NCBI RefSeq assembly: GCF_932294415.1
Contig: NC_065537.1
Coordinates: forward strand, 69,755,761-69,819,760
Direction: 5' to 3'
Length of the DNA: 64,000 bases
DNA from: Quercus robur
Taxonomy: Eukaryota > Streptophyta > Magnoliopsida > Fagales > Fagaceae
Shown: in pieces, positions 35,788-47,347 of the stretch
Layout: each line of letters starts with the position of its first letter
Numbering within the stretch: position 1 is the stretch's first letter
The notes under the pieces: generated by a model
Database searches by the model: none
Told to the model about the DNA's origin: nothing
The model's input: only the letters and a program-made list of their open reading frames with translations
Position numbers and translations under genes: made by a program

Positions 35788-38700
35788 CTGTAGCTTGAAG
35801 TCTTTATCCGTGGACACAGGTTCTAAAAGGTTTTGTCGAATTAAATGCAATTCAACTAAAGCATCAGTGATGTCCATCCTTTCTCTTGGAACTTCTGTGG
35901 AACAAGCAAGTCCAATTTCGAGTATCAAAATCAAACATTCTTGAATTTTGAGACTTCCATTTTGATCCTTATTGCAAGTGTCATTCATTCTTATTTCTCC
36001 CTCTTGTCTTTCCCAGGGAAGATTAGGATCTATAATGTCAATTATTCGTTCTGGTAAATTTGCTTTAACAAAGTCACGAAGATTTAAGCTGTTGAGGAAG
36101 ATGCTATCTGTAGGCCTTTTTCCTGTGAACATCTCTAACAATAATATGCCATAGCTATAAACATCACCATATATTGATACCTCGTTTCCCATACCATACT
36201 CTGCAATTGCATATAACATATATTGTAATTGCCATACTTTCATACCACATAAAGAAGGGAAAGAAAAAATCTTACAAATTTTAAAGGATGTTTTTCCAAG
36301 GCATGTAAAAAAAAATAAAAGAAGAAGCTAGAAGAAGAATAAAACTAGAAAACACATTCTATCTTCTACATACAATACATCATTATTAAAACAATATTTT
36401 TATACTTAGAAGTTAGAACTGTTGTAGGAAATATGGGAAAAGTAAAAGAAAAAACTTTTTAATTTAAGAAATGCAAAATATATTTACCTGGAGGAGTATA
36501 ACCGATTGTTCCTCTGACCACAATTGAGCTTGATTGATTAGCAGAAGAATCTTGGATGATAGAATGAAGGAATTTTGCCAAGCCAAAGTCACTTACATGT
36601 CCAATCATTTTATCATCAAGAAGAACATTGCTAGGCTTGAGGTCACAGTGAACAATTGGTGTTTGGCAATGATGATGAAGATAATCCAATGCAGTAGCAA
36701 TATCAATGGCGATATTTAGTCTTTGAATGAGACTCAATTTCCTTGGATTCTCAAAAGACTCATTAGTTATTGGCGTTGGATGTAACCACTCATCTAGGTC
36801 GCCATTTCCAAAGAACTCATATACCAAAGCCTTAAAATTTTGACCTTGATCATCAATACCCGAATATGCTGTGAGTAGCTTTACAAGATTCTGATGCCCG
36901 ATGTTTCTTAGAGACTCAAACTCTGCTTTGAAACTTTTGGAAGCTCCACGACGTGCAAGGTTTAGCACCTTGATGGCAACTGTATGACTATACTGATTAA
37001 GAATTCCTTTATACACTGACCCAAAACTGCCCACACCAACTAAATTAGCAGAAGAGAATCCATCGGTGGCATTTAGGAGACTTTGGTAAGATACATCCAA
37101 AAACAAATTTATTGAATTGCTTGAGGTATTTTCTTTCCTTTTCTTTCTTAAAGAACAAAGAAATAGAGATGATAGAATCAAAGATATGCCAAGAAGCCCA
37201 AATAGTATAAAGATAATCAACTTCAACATAGGAGTCAATTTTTTCTTCTTGGATTTTTTGTTGTTGCAGTCAGGAAGTTGAAACTTTGGTATGCCCCCAC
37301 AAAGCTTACCATTTCCCTTAATCGAAGTTGCACTTGCATTCTTGAAAACTCCATTTGTTGGTACCTCACCCTCAAAATGGTTGTACGAGAGATTCAATAA
37401 TTTCAAGAAATCAAAACTCTCCAAAAATTTTGGAATCATGCCAGAAAAATTATTGTTAGAAAGGTCTAAATGTTCAAGACCTCTTAATGATTCCCAAGAT
37501 GAAGGAACAACCCCTTGGAAAAAGTTTCTTCTCAAGGCTAGAAATTCTAGCTTTACACAACTTGCAAGACTTGCCGGTATTTTACCAAACAACATGTTTT
37601 CAGAAATATCCAAATGTTCTAAATTTTTCAAATTTCCTATTTCCATGGGAAGGACACCAGTGAATTGGTTGCCAGACAAGTCAAGGCTATTTGGTGAAAA
37701 TGAGAGACCAATAACTTGTGAGGATATGATACCACTAAGATTATTATGGGGAAGATGAAAAGTTATCAAATTTTGGCATTGACTTAGACTCGAAGGGATG
37801 CTTCCCTGAAGATTATTGTCTCCTAAATACAACTCCAACAAATTTGTTAAATTTCCAAAAGAGGATGGAATGTTCCCAATGAAATTGTTTTGAGATAAAT
37901 CCAAAAATTGTAATTTCTGAAGGTTTCCAAGTATAGAGGGGATGTTACCTGAAAATTTATTGTTCCACATTTCTATATCCTCCAGGTTGATCAGATTCCC
38001 TATAACACTAGGAATATTTCCAGATATTTTATTATTATTCAAATAGAAAAATGTAAGACTAGTTGAAATGTTGCCAATACATGTAGGCAACTCCCCCCCA
38101 AAGTTGTTGGTATTTATCTCCAAATCTCTTAGGTTGGTAGCATTTGACAAAGAACAGAGAAAACTCAAGTCATTTGCTCCTCCATTTCCAAGCTGGTTTT
38201 CAGCAATGGAAATCAACCTCACTCTATTTAGCTTATCTAAAGAAGGAACTTTTCCAGTTAGTTTATTCTTGGCCAAATTTAGAATATGCAAATTCGAGGC
38301 ACTAGATATTGAAATAGGGATAGATCCAATAAACTGGTTGTTGCTGATGGTAAATGTTTCTAAATTTGGTAGAGTGATACCTATGTCCGATGGAAGATGC
38401 CCTTGGATTTGGTTAACTGCTACATCAATCTTTGTTATTGAAGAGATATTGAAGAATAAGGGAGGAATTGTACCAGACAACCTATTTGAACCCACAGCAA
38501 AGATTTTAAGTTTGGTCAATTGGCCAAAAGAATCAGGGATACTCCCACCCAGGTTATTATAAGCTGCACAAAAACCTTCTAGAGATGATAAGTTTCCAAA
38601 AGAAGGTGGGATAATTCCCGTCAAAACATTTTTATGAATAGCAAAGATTCGGAGCTTTGACAAGGTGCCAAGCTCTGTGGGGATTTCTCCAACCAGATTA

Positions 38701-39194
38701 TTAACAGCCACATGAAACACCCTGAGTTTGGCACAACTGGATAAATTGCTAGGAATTGTTCCACCTATTGTGTTATTGTTCAATAGCAAGATTTCTAGTC
38801 TGTGCAAACGGCCAATTTCTGGAGGAATTTCATTATAAAAGCTATTGTTTTCAAGGTTTAGCTTCCACAAAAAACTTAAATTTCCAACATTTGGGGATAT
38901 AGAGCCTACCAGTTTTTGAGAGTGCAGGTCCAACGCAGTGACCCTTTGATGTCGGCGACCACAGGAAACACCTTTCCATTGGCAAAAGTGGATGCTATCA
39001 TTCCAAGAGCTCATGACCCCGAGAGGATCTTTACTAATCTTGGCTTTGAAGTCGAGCAATGCCAACCGTTCTGTCTCATTATTCTTACCAAGCACAGAGG
39101 TGAAAAAAAAGCCAAAGCAGCAGAGAAGGATGAACGTGTGCATGGAAAAAGATGATGATGGTGGAGCTAAAATCAGGTGTGAACAAGGCCCCAT
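35788..39194 (-). CDS. RLK4: intact LRR XII non-RD receptor-like kinase
   Basis: Exons 39194-36488 and 36200-35788 join in frame at TPP-E-YGMGNE as in RLK3. The second exon ends at a donor CAG|GTAATT. If that is not used, the frame runs on to a stop at 35752, giving 1051 residues. A third exon is expected but I could not place it. Architecture as RLK3: signal peptide, LRR cap (ETERLALLDFKAKI), about twenty LRRs, transmembrane helix, and a kinase with GVGSFGSVYKG, VAIK, HCDLKPSN and DFG all intact. Differences from RLK3 cluster in the first 360 residues, while the later LRRs, membrane span and kinase are almost identical. The two probably signal alike but may bind different ligands. This is inference from the pattern of differences. 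Confidence 0.93.
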
Positions 39195-39295
39195 GCAATG
39201 CGGTTGAAAAGGCTTTTCTTTAACTAAGATGTTAGTTTATCAAATTTTGAAATGGATGTGTATGTATGGATGTTTTGCAGCTGAAAAAGAAGCAA

Positions 39296-39303
39296 ATTTA
39301 TAG
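39296..39303 (-). promoter_or_regulatory. TATA box of RLK4
   Basis: The minus strand reads TACTATAAATTTGC, about 100 bp before the start codon, at the position of the TATA boxes of RLK3 and RLK5. Confidence 0.55.
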
Positions 39304-40754
39304 TAAGGGAAAGAAGACAAGTAGTCCAAGAAATAGTGATATCCGGACCCACTCCTAAATTTTACTAATATTGATGAATCATTGTTAGTCAGAACCTGTA
39401 ATGTACGATAAGACCGTTGATCATATTTCTTGAACAAAGTCTGCATGTAAAAGTAGAAAACTAAAGTCCACATCTTTCTGTTGTGTGTATAAAAGAACGA
39501 AAAAAATAACGCGTGAGACAATATTAGAGACCCGTTGAATTTTCATATTCACACAAGAGAAAGATGTGGTTAGATTCTCCCTGGAAAAATGTCTAATACT
39601 ACACAAGAGGATGTGATAGTGAGTAACCGTAAGGAAAAAGGCAGAGGACTTATGGGCATGACCAAGAAGACCTGTCCTTGTAAGTTGTAACCCTAAAAGT
39701 CTTTGTTTCACACTGATTTTACGACCTGTTTACATGACACACTCTTTAAGCTTTAAAAGAGATATAAATCTTCAGTTTGGTCTCGAAAAAAAAGAGATAT
39801 AAATCGTGCGGACAATAAAACAATTACAGTAATAAATATGTTAAACATAAAGGAAAAACTCAAAAGTATTGATTCTCTCTTGGAGACTGAGTTTTACCAA
39901 TCATCTTTAAAAAAATAAAAAATAAAAAACAAAAAAACAAAAGACATTGTTTTTTCCTGTATACGCATTTTCCATCCCTAAAATTTAATACAATCATTTT
40001 TAGCTCGGAAGTACGGACACTACATTTAAAGTGTTATACCCGTATCGTATCTATGTTATACTCGTGTCATACTGGTATTATATCACCAATTTCACGTCAT
40101 AATTTTTCAGAAATTACTCATGTCTCCATGTCATATCTGTGTCTATACTCGTACCTATGTTCGTGTCCGTGCTTCCTAGATTTTTTAGTTCCTAACAAGT
40201 TTAAAATAATCGTTTTTAGTCCCTAATAAATTATAGTAATCACTTTTAGTTCCTATAAAGTGATGACATGTTAAAGATTTGGCCACCATATCAAGGGACT
40301 AAAAACGACCGCTTTAAATTTCAACATCTAAAATTGTTCATGGAGTAGAGTTTAGGAACCATTGATCGATGCATATAATGGTTTCTTCTTTTTCTTTTTT
40401 TTAGGTAACAGTTCAAATCAATAAAAGTACCACTTACGATCGGAGTCAATACTTGGGATTCAGTCATACATATACATGGGGCCATTAAGGGTCTTCGTTC
40501 ACATTATGAATCATATATAATATAATGGGAAAATGTTTAAAGGTAATGACTAAACAGGAAAAAAAGAGAGGACCACCAAAAGACCTAGACCATGTCAATG
40601 TTTCACCCAAATCTTTAAACATTTATGACTTCAACCATTTCTGATCCAATTAGCTGGACTTCAAGAATAATTAGTTGTGCTGAAAATAAACACAAAGAAA
40701 GAGGAAGAAAGAGATTTGTGATAAACTGTATATACAATTTATAATGTGTGCGTG

Positions 40755-40785
<31 letters not shown>

Positions 40786-41210
40786 GAATATAATCTGGGC
40801 AGACTGGACTTGAGAAATTGGTTGTCCATTAGCTCATGCTGTCCCTTTTGAGCTTGAGGTTTCAAGCCCATTTGAATTGGATCAAATTGGAACGAATTAG
40901 ACTAAAGTAAACTAAGTGGACCGAAATGGACTGATATGTACCATATAAATCCAATTGACTGAAATGAACAAAAATGGACCAAGCAATTATCATTTCTACA
41001 CTTCAACTTCTAGATGTTATAAATATATAGAAGTATGATGCAGTGATAAATTTTTTCCCAAAGCATATAAGACTCATTATAGATTCGTTAACTAAGTTCA
41101 ACTAAGAGGCTTGTGATTTAGTGACAACTTAGGTTTTCTCCACTTTATTATATTAAAATAAATAAATAACCTCTTTAAGCTCTGAGCCTCTATTTGTGAT
41201 TTACTAAATT
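39304..41210. repeat. 5' flank of RLK4, first copy of a tandem duplication
   Basis: Non-coding. From about 39644 onward it repeats at 47348-49140, including gaccaccaa(aa)gacct(a/g)gacc, ttcaagaataattagttgtg, the GT microsatellite (40746-40768 against 48525-48540) followed by a T run, and gctcatgctgtcccttttg. No gene is seen. Confidence 0.8.
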
Positions 41211-41215
41211 GGATT

Positions 41216-42060
41216 TGATAGTTTTTAGGCCCCTTAAAAAAACACAATTGGATTAACCTAGGTAATTAGCCAAGTTGTTACTTAGTTCAAATTCCAAATC
41301 TAGGTTATCACAATCAAACAATCATATCATACAAAACAGCAGAAAGATAAATAACACAATGATATGATCACCTAGGAAACCAAACCTGTAAAAACCTAGG
41401 GAGGATTTAACCTAGCTATCTTCAAGGTAAACCTGAATCCACTATGAAAGAATCGAAGTTGTTCAACAGGACTTAGACCACTAACATCCTATTGCTACCC
41501 ACTAGTAGAAACTTACTGACACGACCATGTGCAAGCTCCGAAATCACGAACTCCTTCTTTCTTTGATTCTCCAGCAAGTACAAGCACACCCGCTTGTGTT
41601 TCTTTAAGTTCTTATGACAGCAACTGAATGATCATCAAGGTCTTAAAGAAATCTCCTTCTTGATAATCCTAAGCTTGTGTAAAGGAAAGCTCCTAACAGA
41701 TCTCACAAGATATTTACACAAACAGTAATATGAGCAACACTAAAACGTGGCTAGGGTTTGCCTTATATACCTGGGGCAAAAACACAAACCCTAAATGTTT
41801 TAAATAAACTAGGGTTGAGTTGGAGTTTTGCAGAAAAACGCATCTGACCCGATTTTTGATTGATCGAGCCTAAGCTTCGATCGATCGAACCAGGCCGAGA
41901 AGCAATATTAATTTCTGCATCAACTTGTTCCAACTTTACATAAATGAACCAACTTTGAGCAAGTCTAATCACGACTAAACATCTTGTTTTGATCATGGTT
42001 TGCCAACAATACACATTAGAGTTCTAAATACATAAGATCCTAAGTCTTTAGAACCTAACA
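41216..42060 (-). mobile_element. solo LTR, Sirevirus-like family, TSD GGATT
   Basis: The plus strand starts TGATAGTTTTTAGGCC and ends AGAACCTAACA, with the 5-bp duplication GGATT at 41211-41215 and 42061-42065. The empty site is present in the second tandem copy at about 49139 (aattggattcattgaaaa). The LTR is 845 bp and has the same GATCGATCGA and atatacc features as those of the element at 6999-12420. Confidence 0.92.
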
Positions 42061-42325
42061 GGATTCATCGAAAATATGAAAACGCAAAACCCTTTTATTA
42101 TGACAACTTTGATTGATTTCTAACGTCTAGAAGTCTTTTATCAATTTAATTAATAAAACAACTTCAAAGCATTATATCACTGTTATTTTGTCAAATATTA
42201 TGAAAAAAAATTTAAAAAATCAGTTAAAAGATATTTGTTACAAAAACTCTACAATTTTTTTTTTTTCTTGATAGAGAAAAAAAACTCTACAAACTTTTTT
42301 ATTTAATTTTATAGAGTTTCAACCT

Positions 42326-42847
42326 ATGATATCTACTTCTAATGTAGAGTTATTAAACATCATGCTTAAGAACATTGCAGCCACTGGAGAATTAGCATGG
42401 ACCCCCACTTCAAATGTGCTACCTGATGATATTGAGAGAAGTAAGGATGGGTTGAGTGAAATGTCTACTGACTTATCTTCCCCAGATAATGATGATGATT
42501 CTAATGAAGTTGAGACTCCTAACCCTAAACAGCCACTTAACCCTATACAGCCAGCACAAGACAAAGGAAAGAATCTAGCTTTGCCATCATCCACACAGGG
42601 CAAAGGGAAGAAAGGTGGAGCAGCAATAAAGATGACACAACAACTTATTTGTATGTGTCATATTGTGGAGTCAAGGAACTCAGTCTTTTTAGTTGAGCTG
42701 GGTAGTTCTATTTGTAATGTCATGGAACGCGTATACACCTTGGATGGCATTGAGAAGGGATCTAAACTCTATTTCATGGCAATTCATATTTTTCAAAAAC
42801 GAGAGCAAAGAGAGATGTTTGTTGTGATAGGAGAACCACAATTATAG
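42326..42847 (+). pseudogene. Harbinger accessory ORF (Myb/SANT-like), N-terminus missing
   Basis: The frame codes 173 residues. An acidic, S/D/E-rich linker (SSPDNDDDSNEVETPNPKQP) is followed by a basic KGKGKKGG stretch and a C-terminal block with VMERVYTLDGIEKGSKLYFM and REMFVVIGEP. That block matches the end of plant Myb/SANT-like proteins associated with PIF/Harbinger elements. The DNA-binding N-terminal part is absent, cut off where homology to the duplicated flank begins. The first Met falls near the junction and is unlikely to be the original start. In active elements this protein works with the transposase in nuclear import and DNA binding. Confidence 0.7.
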
Positions 42848-43966
42848 CTTTAGTTTTTGTAAGATGAAGCAAGATTGTTAGGGGGGGGGGGGGGGCACTA
42901 CTTTAGTAATTAACTAGGGTTTTGAAAAGTTTATAATAAGATAATTGCTCGAAAATGTGTTCTTTGTTAGGTTTTTTGTGGTTTATTGTTTTTTCCTTTG
43001 AATAATGTCTTTGTTAGGGTGGTTTGAACTTGTTCAGATGTTTTATCAATGTTTTTAACGATTATTATTTCTTTAATCATTTGCGCAATTTCTTTATTGT
43101 AATTTTTCTAAGTGTTTATTATCATTTTTTAGGTGTCATTCATATGGATTACAATGATTATATTGATAATAGTAATGATGATCATTCTTATGATGTGGAA
43201 GATGATGATGATGAATTATATGATCTTTTTGTTGCTAGATGTCATGTAGCAGTGACATATTATATTGAAATACATTGATAAACAACCTTGTAGAGATTTT
43301 GATCAAACTGGCTATAAGTGGTTGATGGATTGTTTGATTGGTAATGAAGCAAAATGTCACCAAATGATTAGAATGAAGCCATATGTTTTTCTTCAATTGT
43401 GCAATGTTTTACAACATAGATATGGATTTTGGCACACAAAGCATATTAGGCTTGAAGAGTCAGTAGGTATATGTTTGATAATACTTGGACAAGGAACATG
43501 TAACAGATTGGCTCAAGAAAGATTCTAAAATTCTAGTGAGACTATTCATAGACATTTTCATAGAGTTCGTAGACACCTTAACATAATGTCAATGGATATC
43601 ATCAAGCCTTCTAACCGTACATTTAGTGAAGTTCCAAGATACATACAACAAAATCCATTATACATGCCACATTTTCAAGTATTCATTTCATTCATTCTAA
43701 TTTGCTTCTAATTTTTGTAATGATTATTTCCTTAGTAACTTTGTGTTCTATTTTAGGATTGTATTGGTGCCATTGATGGTACACATATCCAAGTTGCTAT
43801 TGGAGGGGACAAGAAAACTTCATCTTATAATAGAAAAGGTGTGACAAGTTTTAATGTGATGGCGGCATGTGATTTTGATTTACTTTTCACATATGTTATG
43901 GCTCGATGGGAAGGTGTTGTACATGAAACACGCATTTTCTTAGATTCTATCCATGACAATCTGTCA

Positions 43967-44803
43967 TGTTAGGTTTTAAGACTTTAGGCTTAAATGTATT
44001 AGAACTTCATTTTGTAATGTTGGCAAACTATGATTAAAATGTTTTAGTCTTGTTTTAGACTTGCTCAAAGTATGTTTATGTGTAAAGTTGGAATTGAGTG
44101 TACTGCAGGATTTACTGTGTAAATCTGCCTAACTTGATCCATCGAAAATTAGACTCAATCGATTGAAATTCATGTAGATTGTTTTTCTCTAGAATTTTCC
44201 AACTCAGCCCAAGCTTGTTTGATGTGTAAGGTTTTATGTTTTGCCCTAGGTATAAAAGGGAAAAACCTAGCCACGTTTTGTTGTTGTGGTTTATGCTGTG
44301 TATGTGAATCTCTTATGAGATCTAGAGGTGTTTATATTCGCATATACTTAGGGTTATCAAGAATCAAGATTATGTCGAGAACTTGATGATCGTTTCGGTT
44401 GCTACGTAAAGAGCTTAAAGATATATAAGTAGGAGTGCTTCTGCTTACTGTGAATCCAAGAAAGAAGTAGTCCATGGATTCGGAGTTATCACGTGGTCGT
44501 GGTAGTAAGTTTCCTACTCGAGGTAGCAATAGAATGTTAGTGATCTAAGTCGCTATTGTGTAAACTTCAATTCTTTTATAGGAGATTTGTTTTACCTTGA
44601 GGATAGCTAGGTTAAATTCTCCCTAGGTTTTTTACCGGTTTGGTTTTCCAGAGTTATCATATCATTGTGTTATTTATTTTCCGCACTTTACAATAATATG
44701 ATATATTTGTGTTAACCTATATTTGAATAATTTGACTAAGTAATCACTTGGCTAATTAACTAGGTTAATCTGGTTGTGTTTTTAAGGGGTCTAAAAACAT
44801 ACA
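43967..44803 (+). mobile_element. solo LTR in the Harbinger transposase, TSD TGTCA
   Basis: It begins TGTTAGGTTTTAAG and ends TCTAAAAACATACA, flanked by TGTCA at 43962-43966 and 44804-44808. It is 837 bp and belongs to the Sirevirus-like family, inverted relative to the LTRs at 6999 and 41216. Confidence 0.92.
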
Positions 44804-44828
44804 TGTCAATTTTCCAAAACCACCACTA

Positions 44829-45162
44829 GGGGTCCGTTTGGATACAGCTGAAAACTGAAACTGAAAACTGAAAAACACTGTAGCGAAATAATTTTTAAAT
44901 GTGTGAATAGTATCGTGGGACCCATTTTTAATGAAAAAGTTGCTGAAAAGTGAAATTTGTGGGTCCATGAACAGTACACGATGTGCTGTGATTGGCCCAA
45001 AAAATTTGAAAAGTCAAAGTTTGCGGCTACTGTTCATTGAACAGTGCATGAACAGTAGCCGCAACACCCAAAACGCTCCAAAACGCGTGAAAAAAAAAAA
45101 AAAAAAAAAAAAAAACAGACAAAACGCAAACGCAGTTTTTTTCAGCCGAATCCAAACGCGCT
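44829..45162. mobile_element. Tourist-like MITE, TSD CTA
   Basis: The ends GGGGTCCGTTTGGATAC and, inverted, AGCGCGTTTGGATTC are flanked by CTA at 44826-44828 and 45163-45165. The interior is repetitive near the left end (gaaaactgaaactgaaaac) and holds an inverted pair gcggctactgttcat/atgaacagtagccgc at about 45025-45062, plus an A25 run. It sits in an intron of the transposase. Confidence 0.82.
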
Positions 45163-45397
45163 CTAGGTATATACTATTTTTATATATTAAATATGTATGA
45201 AGGATGTTATTTATGCACCTCATATGTTTTTTTTTTTTTTTTGTTAGGAAAATATTATTTAGTTGATGTTAAATACCCTTTAAGGAATGGATATTTGCTA
45301 CTTTATAAGGGACAAAGATACCATCTTTCAGATTTTCGACGAGCTGGTAGAGGAAATCACCTAGAAGAGAGGTTTTACTATGTTTACTCATCACTTA

Positions 45398-45598
45398 AGG
45401 TCTGTTTGAGATCTACTTATTTTGCTGAAACTAAAAACTTTTTGCTGAAATTACTATAAATAAAGGTAAAAGTTAGGTGAAATAATACCGTAGGACCTAT
45501 AAATAGTATCAAAAAGTATAGTATGATCCATGAATAGTAGCAAAAATAAGTTGAATAGTAAAATAAATTGGCAAAAATAATTTTTGCCAAACACACAC
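45398..45598. mobile_element. MITE in the transposase coding sequence, TSD TTA
   Basis: A 201-bp insertion bounded by TTA at 45395-45397 and 45599-45601. Without it the transposase reads SSL-RSASKQIF in frame. The ends AGGTCTGTTTG and, inverted, GTGTGTGTTTG match imperfectly. Confidence 0.75.
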
Positions 45599-46525
45599 TT
45601 AGAAGTGCGAGTAAGCAAATTTTTGGTGTGTGGAAGAATAGATGGAAAATTTTGGAGCAAATGCCATCTTACAACATTAAGGACCAAAGAGACATTGTAG
45701 TTGCTACTTGTATTTTGCATAATTTTATTAGAAAAAATGATAGGGAGGACGATGGATTTAATTGGAATAAGCATAACTTGGACAAACCAGAGAGCAATAG
45801 TAGAGAAGAAGGTAGTAGTAGTCAAGCAAGCATTGAGAATATGCATGATAAAGAGATGAAATTTATTCGTGATAGGATAGCTCAGTCCATTTGTGGGTTG
45901 TAGATAGTATTTTCTATTTTGGAAAAATTTTAATGTTTTGGTTATGAACTTTTTGTTTATTTATTTATTATAATGGATTGTCTCTCTCCTCCTTTTTTTT
46001 TTTTTTTTTACCAATCAAAGGAGGCAACAGTTAAAGCTACATAAGCATAGGCGCTCCTTTTTGCTTTATTTTTCCTAGCTCCAGAAAATTCATGATATTT
46101 AATTCCCAAGTCTCTCCAATTCTTTGATTAGCTCGACAGTGATTCACAGGCTGCCTATTGGGGATATTGTTCATGCTGAAAACTTCTTTGTACCTGATGT
46201 AATTGATGTTGTTGGTAATAAAGATTTTAATATTTTTATTTTTCTAATCATTTTAATGTCTCTCTCTTGATGATCTTTTTTTTTTTTTTTTTTTTTGAGA
46301 AACTTCTCTCTATGAATTTGATCATCATCATTATCATTGTTGTCATCATCATCATTCTTGTTGATGTTGATTTGAAATTTTCCTTTACAAAAATGATGAT
46401 TATTGGAAGACAAAAAATTGACAAGGTAAATTTAAGTAATTTTTTGGAATTTACACTAAAACAACACTTTCTAAAACAAGGCATGTTTTAAAAACGCTGT
46501 TTTTTTAAACAAAGCCTATCCAAAC

Positions 46526-47347
46526 AGACTATTTATCATTAAACCAATATACCATCCAATTTTTGGTATAAGTGGGAATTAAATTTCAAATCTCTTATTC
46601 AAACATAAAAAAAGTTTTACCGGTTAAGCCACAAACTTGTGTGTGTTCCTTCTTTTTCTTTTTTTTAAATATAATCTGGGCTAGAGAAATTGGTTTTCCA
46701 TTAGTTCATGTTGTCCATCTAGCAAGGCCCCTTTTTTAACTTGTGAAGCATTGCGGGCTAGTGTGAACCCATGTCGTCCTAACCCATAGCATGCCAACAA
46801 GCCCGTTGCGTGTCTGTCAATTTCTCAGCCCAAATGGACTTCGTTTCCCCTGCTTTGGGCTTGAGGTTTTAAGCCCATTTTTAGTTGGCCCCCAAAAAAG
46901 ACTTTTTAACAATAATTAATACTAGTAAAATTCTGTAAGGCATTCATAGATTTTGAAAATAGTTTGGTCTTTTTATATCACCAAGAGAATTGTTATAATA
47001 AATATTTGAACATTATTATGATTATTATTATTTTGGTGTATTATGTAATTATCTTTTAACTATTCTTTATTAATTTCTTGTTCAATTGTGAGATTTTCAT
47101 CTAAATATTTTATTATAATTTGATCAGAATGATGCGAAAGGATAAGTGCTAATTAAGAGATTCAAAGAATAAGCTTAGAGAGAAGTGCCTTTTGCTAGTT
47201 AAGTTCTGGTTTTTGAGGGGTTGAATGAAACCAACCGCAAAACACGAGTTTTGCCAAAATAAGTGTTGTTCGTTTTTTATTTTTTTGCAAGTATAATTTT
47301 TTTTTTCTTTCCTTTTTTGCAATTTGAAGTGTTCATATGAATATCTT
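46526..47347. repeat. end of first copy of the tandem flank duplication
   Basis: Non-coding. Matches 49455-50215 of the second copy: ataatctgggctagagaaattgg, aacttgtgaagcattg, the long shared ttaatactagtaaaattctg stretch, and gtgttcatatgaatatcttg. It carries the 6-bp junction GACTTA at 47348-47353. No gene is seen. Confidence 0.8.

Larger units (their letters stand above)
43144..45903 (+). pseudogene. Harbinger DDE transposase, interrupted three times
   Basis: Start MDYNDYIDNSNDD at 43144. A frameshift near 43265 leads to the conserved KYIDKQPCR..QTGYKWLMDCL block, then a stop at 43526 after RLAQERF. An intron at 43679-43756 (CAA|GT...AG|GAT) precedes DCIGAIDGTHIQVAIGG, with the first catalytic D, and WEGVVHETR with the second. 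The gene is then cut by a solo LTR at 43967, resumes with an intron containing a MITE, continues at about 45247 with GKYYLVDVKYPLRNGYLL, is cut by a second MITE in SSL/RS at 45397, and ends FGVWKNRWKILEQMPS...HNFIRKND. The third catalytic E, normally just before FGVWKNRW (ERSFGVWK), is replaced: the sequence reads RSASKQIFGVWK. It is related to ALP1-like nuclease genes. Confidence 0.88.
42338..46525 (+). mobile_element. PIF/Harbinger transposon, degenerate, with nested insertions
   Basis: This 4.2-kb region is missing from the paralogous site at about 49400-49420, so the left and right edges are placed by loss of homology with that copy. It holds a Myb/SANT-like second ORF fragment and a DDE transposase, the two proteins of PIF/Harbinger elements. 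A solo LTR (43967-44803) and two MITEs (44829-45162 and 45398-45598) lie within the transposase gene. The right end contains gcctatccaaacagac, possibly a terminal repeat. No matching left end is seen, so the element is probably 5' truncated. A run of 15 G lies at 42881-42895. Confidence 0.8.

Noticed and set aside
44931..45200. ORF at a poly-A run within the transposase intron
   Set aside because: It lies within the MITE at 44829-45162 and depends on the A-rich tract.
46171..46491. Overlapping ORFs on both strands near the end of the Harbinger region
   Set aside because: Driven by a T run and ATC repeats. No similarity to transposase or any family I know.
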